From CAZGTQ01 sp964528575 (GTDB lineage Bacteria; Planctomycetota; UBA1135; GCA-002686595), in assembly GCA_964528575.1 (NCBI GenBank), contig CAZGTQ010000270.1, positions 1-64,000 on the forward strand: 64,000 nucleotides of DNA, in the 5' to 3' direction. Each line of letters begins with the position of its first letter. The stretch's first letter is position 1. The notes under the pieces are model-generated. The model searched no databases, was not told the DNA's origin, and saw nothing but the letters and a program-made list of their open reading frames with translations. The translations under genes were made by a program, and so were the position numbers. Below, piece after piece: positions 9,043 to 17,831 of the stretch.

Positions 9043-10548
9043 TCAGCGGAACGGCCAGAGCGCCGGCTCTTCGAAGAGCGTCGAGACCGGCGGGCCCTGC
9101 GCTTCGAGCACGAGCGTGACGCGTCCCTCGTACGCCGCGAGGTCGACGCGCCGCAGCCGCGGGACCGTGCGCGGTTCGGCGTCCGGCTCGAGCTGCTCGC
9201 GCAGGAGCGGGACCGGCTCCCCGTCGCCCGTCGACACGAGCACCGAGAGGACGACCGGCCGCGCGTCGCGCGCCTCGACGTCGGGCTGGGGCAAGTACGA
9301 GAGCGTCGCGACGAACGAGCCCTGCGGCGGAACCAGCACGTCGCGCACGATCAGCCGCGAAGGCGGCTGGAGCCAGCAGTGGGGATCGGGGGTCGCGACC
9401 TGGGAGAGCGGCGCGGGAGCGAGTGGGTCGCCCGCGAGCAACTGCGCCTGCGCGGCGAACCGTTCGAGGAGGACGGCGCGGAACGAGTCGCCGTCCGGCG
9501 CTGGCGGCGCGCCCGGGACGCCGAGTGCGGCGAGCTCGGCGGCGAGGGCCGCGGCGATCGTCTCGTGGCCGTCGACGCCCGGATGGATGAAGTCGGTGAA
9601 CAGGTGGAGCGCCGACTCGTCGAGGTCGCCGAGGATCGCGCGTGCGTCGACGACGGGGAAGTCGGTGGCGAGCGAGCGGACGACCTTGGCGTACTCCTCG
9701 CCTTCGGGGAACCGCGCGCGCGTCTCGCGCGGCGCGGGCGGGACGATCAAGATCGGCTGCGCGCCGAGATCGGTCGCCCGCTCGCAGATCCGCACGAGGT
9801 TGGCGCGGAAACGGTCCGCCGCGACGCGCGGACCGTCCGGCCGCTCGCGCCGCTCGCCCCACGCGGTCACGTAGTCGGCGCGCCGGCTCACGTGCGCCGG
9901 GCGCGAGCCGATCAAGCGGTGGGCGAGGCCCATGGTGCGCAGGTCCGTCCAGCTCGTGCGCTCGAGCTCGGCCTCGACCAGTTCGTCGTCGAGACCGACC
10001 GCGGGCGTGTAGTCGTTCCACGCACCCGCGTACACGACGACGACGTCGGGACCCCAACGCGCTCCGTCCGACTCGAGCAAGCGGCGCATCTGCACGACGC
10101 TGTACCCGGGGACGCCCATGTTGAGAACCTCCCAGTGCGTCCCTTCGGTCCGATCGAGCCAGCGCTCGAGCCGGTGCGCGAAGGTCGCGTCCCACGAGAC
10201 GCCGATCCCGAACGTGTTGGAGTCGCCGAGCAGGAGCACGCGTCGCGTGTCGCGCGGCTTCTCGTCGTCGAAGTCGTCGCCGCGGAACCCGTGCGCGTTG
10301 AGATGCTCGTGCGCGTGCGGAATCTCGGCGTTCGGAACGAGCGACCAGAAGAGCTCGTCGTCGCGCTGGTGCGGGAAGACGCTGCCGAAGTCGGCGCCGA
10401 CCCACTCGAACGGAGACTCGGCGGCGACGCCGCCAGCACGCAGCGCGAGCTCGAGCAGGCCGAAGAACGCGAGCGCGGTGAACGCGGAGTAGGCGCTGCG
10501 GCGCGGGATGGAGAGCGCAGGCGCCGCGTGCGGCTCAGAAGGGCGCAT
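9043..10548 (-). CDS. Membrane-anchored SGNH/GDSL-type hydrolase
   Basis: 501 residues from the ATG at 10548; an in-frame start 30 nt upstream also exists. One transmembrane helix (about residues 18-38, AYSAFTALAFFGLLELALR) anchors the protein. The SGNH motifs are visible: block I RVLLLGDSNTFG with nucleophile Ser110, a glycine block near NMGVPGYS, Asn178 in GAWNDY, and the C-terminal FTDFIHPGVDGH with Asp319 and His322. Such enzymes act as esterases or O-acyl/acetyl hydrolases on envelope polysaccharides or lipids. Its start overlaps the end of the DUF5989 gene at 10535-10687, implying translational coupling. Substrate unknown. Confidence 0.88.
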   Translation of the reverse strand: MRPSEPHAAPALSIPRRSAYSAFTALAFFGLLELALRAGGVAAESPFEWVGADFGSVFPHQRDDELFWSLVPNAEIPHAHEHLNAHGFRGDDFDDEKPRDTRRVLLLGDSNTFGIGVSWDATFAHRLERWLDRTEGTHWEVLNMGVPGYSVVQMRRLLESDGARWGPDVVVVYAGAWNDYTPAVGLDDELVEAELERTSWTDLRTMGLAHRLIGSRPAHVSRRADYVTAWGERRERPDGPRVAADRFRANLVRICERATDLGAQPILIVPPAPRETRARFPEGEEYAKVVRSLATDFPVVDARAILGDLDESALHLFTDFIHPGVDGHETIAAALAAELAALGVPGAPPAPDGDSFRAVLLERFAAQAQLLAGDPLAPAPLSQVATPDPHCWLQPPSRLIVRDVLVPPQGSFVATLSYLPQPDVEARDARPVVLSVLVSTGDGEPVPLLREQLEPDAEPRTVPRLRRVDLAAYEGRVTLVLEAQGPPVSTLFEEPALWPFR

Positions 10549-10687
10549 AGACGAACGCTGACATGTCGGAGCCCGCACCGAGGCGCACCGCGACGATCAA
10601 CGCCGAGGCGCACAGGACGATGGCGCCGATCCACCACGCCTTGTGGTGGGCGAGGAACCAGCCGTACTCGCGCAGGAAGGATTTCAT
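10535..10687 (-). CDS. DUF5989 family small membrane protein
   Basis: A 50-residue protein, too short for most gene callers. It has the layout I know for DUF5989: an N-terminal MKSFLREYGWFLAHHKAWW, one transmembrane helix (IGAIVLCASALIVAV) and a C-terminal aromatic end (AFVYAPF). The ATG is at 10687 and the stop TGA at 10535 lies inside the start of the SGNH hydrolase gene, so the two are probably co-translated. DUF5989 peptides are often encoded beside SGNH hydrolases and carbamoyltransferase/SxtJ-type genes, which fits this neighbour. Molecular role unknown. Confidence 0.82.
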   Translation of the reverse strand: MKSFLREYGWFLAHHKAWWIGAIVLCASALIVAVRLGAGSDMSAFVYAPF

Positions 10688-10900
10688 CGAGCGTCTACGT
10701 GCCTCCGCCGCGCATTCTCCCGCGCGAGCCTCCCGACACTCCAAGGTACGCCGTGTCGGTGACCTGCGGAAGACGGGCATCCGTCCCGACGGCGGTACGC
10801 CCTTCGGCTCCGCCGGCCTGCGCAAAGGGGCGTCACGGGGACGCGGGCACGGCCCTTCGATGCGCCGGCGCGCGATTCCGACTACCCTCGGCGCGTCGCC

Positions 10901-13324
10901 ATGGCCCCGCCGACCGACGACGAGCTGCTCGCCGACCTGCGCGGTGCAATGCGCGGGAGCCGGGCCGAGGGCGCCAGCGAGCGCGCCGCCGAGAGCGAGC
11001 CGCTCTCGCGCCTGGCGCGCTACCGCATCGTGCGGCGCCTCGGCGAGGGCGGCATGGGCGTCGTCTACGAAGCCGAGCAGGAGGCGCCGCGGCGGCGCGT
11101 CGCGCTCAAGGTGCTCAAGTCCGCCGCGCTCTCCGCGTCCGCGCTGCGCCGCTTCGAGCACGAGGCCGCGGTGCTCGCGCGCCTCGACCACCCCGGCATC
11201 GCGCGCATCCACGAGGCCGACGCGCTCGCGACCAGCGGCGGATCGCTGCCGTTCTTCGCGATGGAGCTCGTCGACGGTCGGCCGCTCACCGACTGGGCCG
11301 ACGCGCGCCGCCTCCCGGCGCGCGCGCGGCTCGAGCTCTTCGCGCGCGTTTGCGACGCGGTGCAGCACGCGCACGAGCGCGGCGTGATCCACCGCGACCT
11401 CAAGCCGGCGAACGTCCTCGTCACCGAAGCCGGCGAGCCGAAGGTGCTCGACTTCGGCATCGCCCGCACCGTCGATACCGAGGCGCGGCTCACACGCAGC
11501 GGCGAGCTCGGCGCGCTGCTCGGGACCGTCGCGTACATGAGCCCCGAGCAAGTTCGGGGCGACGCCGCCGCCGTCGGCACCGCTACCGACGTCCATGCGC
11601 TCGGCGTCGTGCTCTTCGAGCTCCTCACCGGCACGCTGCCGCGCGATCTCGACGGGCGGACGCTGCCCGAGGTCGCGCGCGCGCTCTCCGACGAGCCGCC
11701 GCGCAGGCTTGCCGGCGCGCTCGCGGGTTGCCCTGCGGACCTCGACACGATCGTCGCCAAGGCGCTCGCGCCCGAGCCCGAGCGCCGCTACCGCTCGGCC
11801 GGCGCGCTCGCCGACGACGTGCGCCGCTTCCTCGCCGACGAGCCCGTCCTCGCGCGTCCGCCAAGCGCGTTCGACCAGCTCGGGCGCTTCGCGCGGCGCA
11901 ACCGCGCGCTCGTCGCGCTCGCCGTCCTCGCGCTCGCCGCGCTCGTCGCCGGGACCGTCGTCTCGCTCTCGCAGGCGCGCCGCGCGCTCGCTGCGCTCGC
12001 CGACACGCAGCGCGCACTGCAGCGGGCGGAGCGCGTCGCCGAGCTGACGCGCAACGTGTTCCGCGTCTCCGACCCGCGTGCCGGCGAGCTGCGCGACCCG
12101 TCGCTGCGCGAGGTGCTCGACGTCGCGTCCGAGCGGATCGGCCGCGACCTCGCGGGCGAGCCCGACGTCGAGGCCGATCTGCGCGAGGCGATCGGCCGCG
12201 CATACGCCGGCGTCGGCGCGTACGACGCGAGCGAGCGCGAGCTGCGCGCGGCGCTCGCGCTGCGCGAGGCGCTGGGCGGCGGCGGGCCGGCGCTCGGCTC
12301 GCTGCTCAACGCGCTCGGCTCGACGCTCGGCGCCCGGCGCGCGTATCCCGACGCCGAGGCGGTCCTGCGGCGCGCGCTCGAGCTGTGCGACGAAGACGGC
12401 CACGCGAGCGGGCTGCACGACCTCGGGCAGGCGCTGTACGGCCAGGGCCGTCTCGACGAGGCGCGGGCGTGCTTCGAGGACGCGCTCGCGCGCATGGAGG
12501 CCGCTGCGGCGCCGGCAGAGGAGCGCGCGGCGGTGCTCTCCGCGCTCGCGCTCGTGCACGCGACGCGCGGCGACCTCGCCGGGGCCGAAGAGCGCTACCG
12601 CGCGGCGCTGGCCGCGCTGCGCGCGAGCCTGCCCGCGGAGCATCCGCGCGTCGCGACGACGCTCGTGAATCTCGGGTCGCTGCTCGGCCGGCGCGGCGCG
12701 CACGACGAGAGCCGCGCGCTGCTCGAGGAGGCGCTCGCGATCCAGCGCGCCGCGTTCGGCGACGAGCACGCGAGCGTCGCGCTCACGCTGCGCAACCTCG
12801 GCCTGGCGGCGTTCGCGCGGCGCGACTTCGACGCGGCGGCCGAGGCGCTCGAGGAGGCGTACGCGATGACGGGCCGCACGCTCGGGGACGAGAGCGCGGC
12901 GAGAGCGGCCACGGCGGCGGCGCTCGCGCTCGCGACGTGGGGGCGCGGAGATCCGCTGCGCGCGGAGGAGCTGTTCGCCGAAGCGTGTGCGGTCGGGGCG
13001 GCGGCGCTGGGAGCGGGGCACCCCGACGTGATCGGCTGGGCGCGCCAGCGAGCCGACTTGCTGGGGCGCATCGGGCGACCCGGCGAGGCGCGCGACGTCG
13101 CGCGCCAGCAGCTCGAGGCGGCCCTCGCGCTCGAGACGCCGCCGTCGGACGCCCCGCTCGCGTGGCTGCGGGCCACGCTCGGCGGCGCGCTCGCCGCGCT
13201 GGGGGAGCTCGAGGAGGCCGAGCGGGTGCTGCGCGACGCGCTCGCGGCGGCGCCGGAGGGGTCGCCCGCGCGGGCCCAGGCGGAGCAGGCGCTCGAGCGG
13301 CTCGAGGGGGCGCGGGAGCGCTAA
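10901..13324 (+). CDS. Transmembrane Ser/Thr protein kinase with TPR tail
   Basis: 807 residues. The kinase domain occupies about 41-310: Gly-rich loop LGEGGMGVVY, Lys70 in VALKVL, catalytic loop HRDLKPANVL (Asp166, Asn171), DFG at 184-186 and SPEQ in the activation segment, all intact. A single transmembrane helix near residues 333-352 (LVALAVLALAALVAGTVVSL) separates the cytosolic kinase from an extended C-terminal half of TPR-like repeats (ALREALGGG, DAEAVLRRALELC, ESRALLEEALAIQ and others), likely extracytoplasmic. This is the Hanks-type STPK-TPR architecture common in Planctomycetota and Myxococcota. No sigma factor is directly adjacent. Target unknown. Confidence 0.95.
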   Translation: MAPPTDDELLADLRGAMRGSRAEGASERAAESEPLSRLARYRIVRRLGEGGMGVVYEAEQEAPRRRVALKVLKSAALSASALRRFEHEAAVLARLDHPGIARIHEADALATSGGSLPFFAMELVDGRPLTDWADARRLPARARLELFARVCDAVQHAHERGVIHRDLKPANVLVTEAGEPKVLDFGIARTVDTEARLTRSGELGALLGTVAYMSPEQVRGDAAAVGTATDVHALGVVLFELLTGTLPRDLDGRTLPEVARALSDEPPRRLAGALAGCPADLDTIVAKALAPEPERRYRSAGALADDVRRFLADEPVLARPPSAFDQLGRFARRNRALVALAVLALAALVAGTVVSLSQARRALAALADTQRALQRAERVAELTRNVFRVSDPRAGELRDPSLREVLDVASERIGRDLAGEPDVEADLREAIGRAYAGVGAYDASERELRAALALREALGGGGPALGSLLNALGSTLGARRAYPDAEAVLRRALELCDEDGHASGLHDLGQALYGQGRLDEARACFEDALARMEAAAAPAEERAAVLSALALVHATRGDLAGAEERYRAALAALRASLPAEHPRVATTLVNLGSLLGRRGAHDESRALLEEALAIQRAAFGDEHASVALTLRNLGLAAFARRDFDAAAEALEEAYAMTGRTLGDESAARAATAAALALATWGRGDPLRAEELFAEACAVGAAALGAGHPDVIGWARQRADLLGRIGRPGEARDVARQQLEAALALETPPSDAPLAWLRATLGGALAALGELEEAERVLRDALAAAPEGSPARAQAEQALERLEGARER

Positions 13325-13349
13325 CCCGGGCTAGCCAGATGCGCTGACG

Positions 13350-13376
13350 GCGGGTCGGGCAAGAGCCCGCGCTTTT
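13350..13376 (+). terminator. Possible intrinsic terminator after the kinase gene
   Basis: A short GC stem (CGGGC, loop AAGA, GCCCG; an alternative pairing uses GCGGG/CCCGC) ends in GCTTTT, 26 nt after the kinase stop. The stem is only 5-6 bp, so this is moderate evidence. Confidence 0.4.
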
Positions 13377-13450
13377 CGCGACAGATGCCGGCGCGCGGCG
13401 GCAATCGGCGGGGGAGTTCCCTCTCCGAGGCCCATCGACCCCCGACCGCC

Positions 13451-16400
13451 ATGCGCGCTCTCCAACTCGTCCTCGTCGTCCTCCCGCTCCTCGTCCTCGT
13501 CCGCCCCGTCCGCGGCGACGTCGTCTCGTGCGGTCCCGGCATCCCCGCCGCCGTGATCTGCCTGACGAACGACGTGTCGGACACGGCCGGCGGCGGCCCG
13601 CTCGTCATGGGGAAGGTGTACCACCTCTCCGGCGAGGTGCGGGTCCCGCTGGGGCAGACCCTCACCGTCGAGGACGGCGCGGTCCTGAAGTTCCACCCGA
13701 ACGCGTACCTGAGCGTCGGGGGGAAGCTCGACTGCGGAGCCGCGACCCTGACGGCGCTCGCGGACGACACCGCCGGCGGGGACACGAACGCCGACGGTCC
13801 GAGCTTCGGCGCGCCCGGGGCTTGGCAAGGCGTCGCGCTGCTCGCCGGGTCGAGCGCGAGCCTCGTCGACGGAGCCGAGATCCGCTTCGCGAAGACGGGG
13901 ATGCTGGTCCAGTCGAGCCCGTCGATCCAACAGACGACGATCGAGCTCTGCAGCGGGACGGCGCTGGTCGTCGGCGTCGCAGGGCGCCCGGCGGTGACCG
14001 GCTGCTCGTTCCGCGACAGCGACTTTGCGGTCACCGCGCCGATCGAGGCGTTGCCGGCCTTCGCCGGCAACAGCGCGAGCGGGAACACGAAGGGCGACGT
14101 GATCCAGATCAGCGAGGGCACGGTCCAGACGAACGTCGTCCTCGGGCCGCAGAGCTCGCTCGACGGCCGGCCGTTCGTGTCGTGCGCGACCATCGGCATC
14201 CAGTCAGGCGCGACCCTCGACCTGCGGCCGGGCACGGTCATCAAGTTCGGCACGATCATCGCCGGCAGCGGCGCCCCGTGCAACCTGGGCGGGTTCGGCG
14301 TCGCGGGCACGCTGCTCACCGACGGCGTGATCCTGACGGCGCTCGAGGACGACACGATCGGAGGCGACACGCCGAAGGACGGGTTCACCCTGGGCACGCC
14401 CGGCGACTGGGGCATCCTCGAGCTCTTCCCGACGTCGGATGCGAGCGCGCTGCGCGACACGCTGATCCGCTTCGGCGGCGCATTCACGCTGGCTCCGTTC
14501 GCCGCGCCCGCGATCATCCTGTCGCAGGCCGACGTCGTGCTCGACGACGTCGACGTGGTGGAGTGCTCCGGCGGAGCGCTGCGGCTGGAGAGCAACTCGT
14601 ACCCGATCGTGACCGACTGCTCGTTCTCCGACAACCTCGGCCACGCGGTCGACCGCGTGCCCGTCGACGCCGTCGCGGGCTTCGCGAAGAACGCCGCGAC
14701 GAACAATGGCACGGACGTCATGCGCGTCTCGGGCGGCCTCTTCGGCGGCGTCGCCGCGATCGCGAAGGACGACGCGCTGAACGGCGACGGTCGCTTCCAC
14801 GTGCTCGCGAGCCTGACCGTTCAGACGGGCGCGTCGCTCGCGCTCGGCGCCGGCGTCGAGATCCTGTGGAGCGCGCCGAGCACGCACTCGCTCCAGATCG
14901 ACGGGACGCTCAGCGCGGAGGGGACGGCCGGCGACCCCGTACGGCTGACGTCGATAGAGGACACGAGCGCGACGGCCGACGGAGGCGCGACCCCCGCTCC
15001 GGGCGACTGGGTCGGCATCGAGCTCGGCTCCGGAGCGGGCGCGAGCGTGCTCGACGGCGTCGTGATCCGCTACGCCGGCCGCGCGAGCCTGACGAACGCG
15101 GCGCTGACGGTGCGCTGCAACGCGACGATCCGCAACACGATCGTCGAGTTGTCGGAGACCTCCGGAATGGACCTCCAGAACATCGCACAGCCGATCGTCG
15201 ACGCCTGCACGTTCCGTCTCAACGGGCACCGGGCCGTGATCGATGCGCGCATCCGGGCGCTCGCCGGCTTCGCCGGCTGCACGGCGAGCGGGAACGTGCT
15301 CGGCGACTACATCCGCGTCGTGAACGGCGACGTCACCGCCGGCGCGGGCGGCGGGCCGTGCGACCTCGAGATCGGGCCGCAGAACGCGCTCGCGCCCGAC
15401 CTGACGTTCGTCGTCGCGGACGACATCGACGTACCGCCGGGCTGCGTGCTGTCGCTCCTCGGAGGCACGATCGTCAAGTGGGAGGGGAACCGCCAGCTCG
15501 ACGTCGACGGCGCGCTCCAGATCGGCAGCGTCGGCGGCGGGACGACGGTGCTCACGACGTTGTCCGACGACTCGGTCGCGGGCGACACGGCGAAGGACGG
15601 CTTCACCGAAGGCGCTCCGGGAGCGTGGCGCGGAGTGAGCGTCAGCGCGCCCGGTACGGCGCTGAGCGACGTGCTCGTGCGTTGCGCCGGGAGCGGCGGG
15701 GTCGGCATCCACCTCGTCGGCGCGGACGCGATGCTGAGCGGGGTGCGCGTCGAGGACTGCCTCGGCTCGGGGCTCCATCTCGCGTCGAGCTCGCTGCCGC
15801 TCGTCGACGGCTGCTCGTTCGACCGCAACGACCTCGCGGTCGACGGCGTACCGCTGCGCGCGCTCCCCGGCTTCTCGAACTGCTCTGCGAGCGACAACAA
15901 GGTCGGCGACTACCAGCGCGTCACCGAGGGAACCGTCGCGGCGAGCGTGCTCCTGCGCGCGTCGCAGTCGGTGAACGGCGGCGTCTTCGTCCTCGCCACC
16001 GACGTCGGCGTGCTGCTCGGCGCGACGCTGACGATCGAGCCGGGGACGACGTTCAAGAGCGAGGGGAACCGCCGCGTGCTCGTCGACGGCACGCTCACCG
16101 TCGTCGGCGCGCCGATCACGTTCACGACGCACTTCGACGACGTGAACGGCGACACGAACGAGGACATGGGCGCGACGGTCCCCGTCCCGGGGAGCTGGAG
16201 CGGCTTCGTGCTGCGCGAGGGATCCGACGCGAGCGTCGTCACGGGCCTGCGCGTGCGCTTCGCCGGTGCCGGCGGCCTGGGAGCGGTCCGCGTCGAGCGC
16301 GCGAGCCCGACGATCGTCGACTCGCTGGTCGAGCGTTCGTCGGGCAACGGGATGAGGCTCGCGCATGACGCCAAGCCGACGGTGCGACGCACCGCCTTCG

Positions 16401-17749
16401 TCGACGGGCTCGGGATCCCCGTGGACGGCGTACCGATCGACGCGGTCGCGGGGTTCGACGACAACACCGCCAGCGGCAACGCTCCCGGCGATTCCATGCG
16501 CGTCACGGACGGACAGTTCACGGGGCACGCGATCGTGTCGCGCCACAACGCCTTGAACGGCGACGGCGTGTTCGTCGTCGACACGAGCATCCAGGTGCCG
16601 GGCGGGAGCACGCTGGAGCTGCGCCAGGGGACGATCCTGAAGTGGCAGGGGTTCCTGCGCAGCCTGATGGCGATCAGCGGCACGCTCCTCGTCCGGGGCA
16701 CCGGCCTCGAGCCGGTCGTGCTGACCTCGGTGCACGACGACGCGATCGGCGGAGACACGCGCAACGACGGCGCCGCGTGGGTTCCCGCGCCCGGCGACTG
16801 GGGCCGGCTCGAGGTGGGGTTCGGCGCGGCGCCGAGCGCGATCGAGCACCTCGTCGCGCGCTACGGCGGCGGCGGCGCGTCCGCGGCGATCGAGCTCGAG
16901 ACCGAGCTCGTGACGGCGCGCTCGATCCGCGCGGACTTCTCCGCCTCGGACGGGATTCGCGGCCAGAGCCATCAGGGCGACGCGATCGGCTGGGTCGCGT
17001 TCGGGTGCGCCGGCGACGGCATCGAGCTCTCGGGCGGGACCTACGACCTCGTGCACGCGACGTCGGCGAGCAACGGCGGAGCGGGGGTGCGCAAGGGCGG
17101 CTCCCACGACGGCGACTTGTGGAGCTCGATCGCGTTCGACAACGGCGGAGCTCCGCTGGTCGGCTTCGTACCCGGCCAGGTGTTCTTCAGCGACGCGGGG
17201 CCGGACTTCGCGGGCTCCGACGGCAACGTCGACGCCGACCCGCTCTTCGCCGGCGGCGCCAACGGCGACCTCGCGCTCGGCCCCGGCTCGCCGTGCATCG
17301 ACGCCGCGGACCTCGGTGCGGCGATCGCGGCGGTGAAGGACGCGCGCGAGGCGCCGCGCGTGCTCGATGACGGCTTCGACGGCTCGTTCGTGCCGGACAT
17401 GGGCGCGCTCGAGCGCGCGGCGTACGAGCTCTCGTTCGGGGGCGAGCCACGCCTGGCAACGGTGATGACGTTCACCGTGAGCGGAGCGGAGCCCGGCGTC
17501 GCCGTCTTCGCGCTCGGGCTGCTCGGCGGCGAGACGTTCGTACCGGGCTTCGGGTTCACGCTCTACGGCCCGGCCGGCACGGAGCTGATCCTCGGCGTCG
17601 CGCCGGTCGGGCAGCCGATCGCGCTCCCGGTGCCGGCGAGCCCGCTCTTCGCGGACCTGCTCTTCGGAATCCAGGCCGTCGGCCTGCCGGCGGCGTTCCC
17701 GGGTCAGGGGCACCTGACGAACCTCTACCGCGGGCGCGTGTTCGAGTGA
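13451..17749 (+). CDS. Giant secreted right-handed beta-helix protein with six long repeats
   Basis: 1432 residues from the ATG at 13451, giving a signal peptide (LQLVLVVLPLLVLVRPVRG, about 1-22); the frame is open upstream but only this start gives an exported protein. The body has six units of about 195-203 residues, each carrying a marker block of the type LTALADDTAGGDT ... PGAWQGV ... IRFA (at about 13760, 14345, 14957, 15563, 16135 and 16735) followed by short beta-helix turns such as VTDCSFSDN. The pattern matches Cys-poor parallel beta-helix (PbH1/NosD-like) surface proteins. A separate beta-rich C-terminal segment of about 105 residues resembles the tails of other secreted proteins in this window. 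Likely a surface adhesin or polysaccharide-associated protein; no catalytic residues identified. Confidence 0.9.
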   Translation: MRALQLVLVVLPLLVLVRPVRGDVVSCGPGIPAAVICLTNDVSDTAGGGPLVMGKVYHLSGEVRVPLGQTLTVEDGAVLKFHPNAYLSVGGKLDCGAATLTALADDTAGGDTNADGPSFGAPGAWQGVALLAGSSASLVDGAEIRFAKTGMLVQSSPSIQQTTIELCSGTALVVGVAGRPAVTGCSFRDSDFAVTAPIEALPAFAGNSASGNTKGDVIQISEGTVQTNVVLGPQSSLDGRPFVSCATIGIQSGATLDLRPGTVIKFGTIIAGSGAPCNLGGFGVAGTLLTDGVILTALEDDTIGGDTPKDGFTLGTPGDWGILELFPTSDASALRDTLIRFGGAFTLAPFAAPAIILSQADVVLDDVDVVECSGGALRLESNSYPIVTDCSFSDNLGHAVDRVPVDAVAGFAKNAATNNGTDVMRVSGGLFGGVAAIAKDDALNGDGRFHVLASLTVQTGASLALGAGVEILWSAPSTHSLQIDGTLSAEGTAGDPVRLTSIEDTSATADGGATPAPGDWVGIELGSGAGASVLDGVVIRYAGRASLTNAALTVRCNATIRNTIVELSETSGMDLQNIAQPIVDACTFRLNGHRAVIDARIRALAGFAGCTASGNVLGDYIRVVNGDVTAGAGGGPCDLEIGPQNALAPDLTFVVADDIDVPPGCVLSLLGGTIVKWEGNRQLDVDGALQIGSVGGGTTVLTTLSDDSVAGDTAKDGFTEGAPGAWRGVSVSAPGTALSDVLVRCAGSGGVGIHLVGADAMLSGVRVEDCLGSGLHLASSSLPLVDGCSFDRNDLAVDGVPLRALPGFSNCSASDNKVGDYQRVTEGTVAASVLLRASQSVNGGVFVLATDVGVLLGATLTIEPGTTFKSEGNRRVLVDGTLTVVGAPITFTTHFDDVNGDTNEDMGATVPVPGSWSGFVLREGSDASVVTGLRVRFAGAGGLGAVRVERASPTIVDSLVERSSGNGMRLAHDAKPTVRRTAFVDGLGIPVDGVPIDAVAGFDDNTASGNAPGDSMRVTDGQFTGHAIVSRHNALNGDGVFVVDTSIQVPGGSTLELRQGTILKWQGFLRSLMAISGTLLVRGTGLEPVVLTSVHDDAIGGDTRNDGAAWVPAPGDWGRLEVGFGAAPSAIEHLVARYGGGGASAAIELETELVTARSIRADFSASDGIRGQSHQGDAIGWVAFGCAGDGIELSGGTYDLVHATSASNGGAGVRKGGSHDGDLWSSIAFDNGGAPLVGFVPGQVFFSDAGPDFAGSDGNVDADPLFAGGANGDLALGPGSPCIDAADLGAAIAAVKDAREAPRVLDDGFDGSFVPDMGALERAAYELSFGGEPRLATVMTFTVSGAEPGVAVFALGLLGGETFVPGFGFTLYGPAGTELILGVAPVGQPIALPVPASPLFADLLFGIQAVGLPAAFPGQGHLTNLYRGRVFE

Positions 17750-17831
17750 GCTCGCCGTCCGCGCTCCGGCCGCGGGCGCGTACGCACATCGGCCCGCGCG
17801 TCGGACCGCGCCTTGCAGTAGCGTCGGCCCG

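Noticed and set aside
9379..13347. Long plus frame overlapping the SGNH gene and the kinase
   Set aside because: Low-complexity Arg-rich product; the real kinase is in another frame with all motifs.
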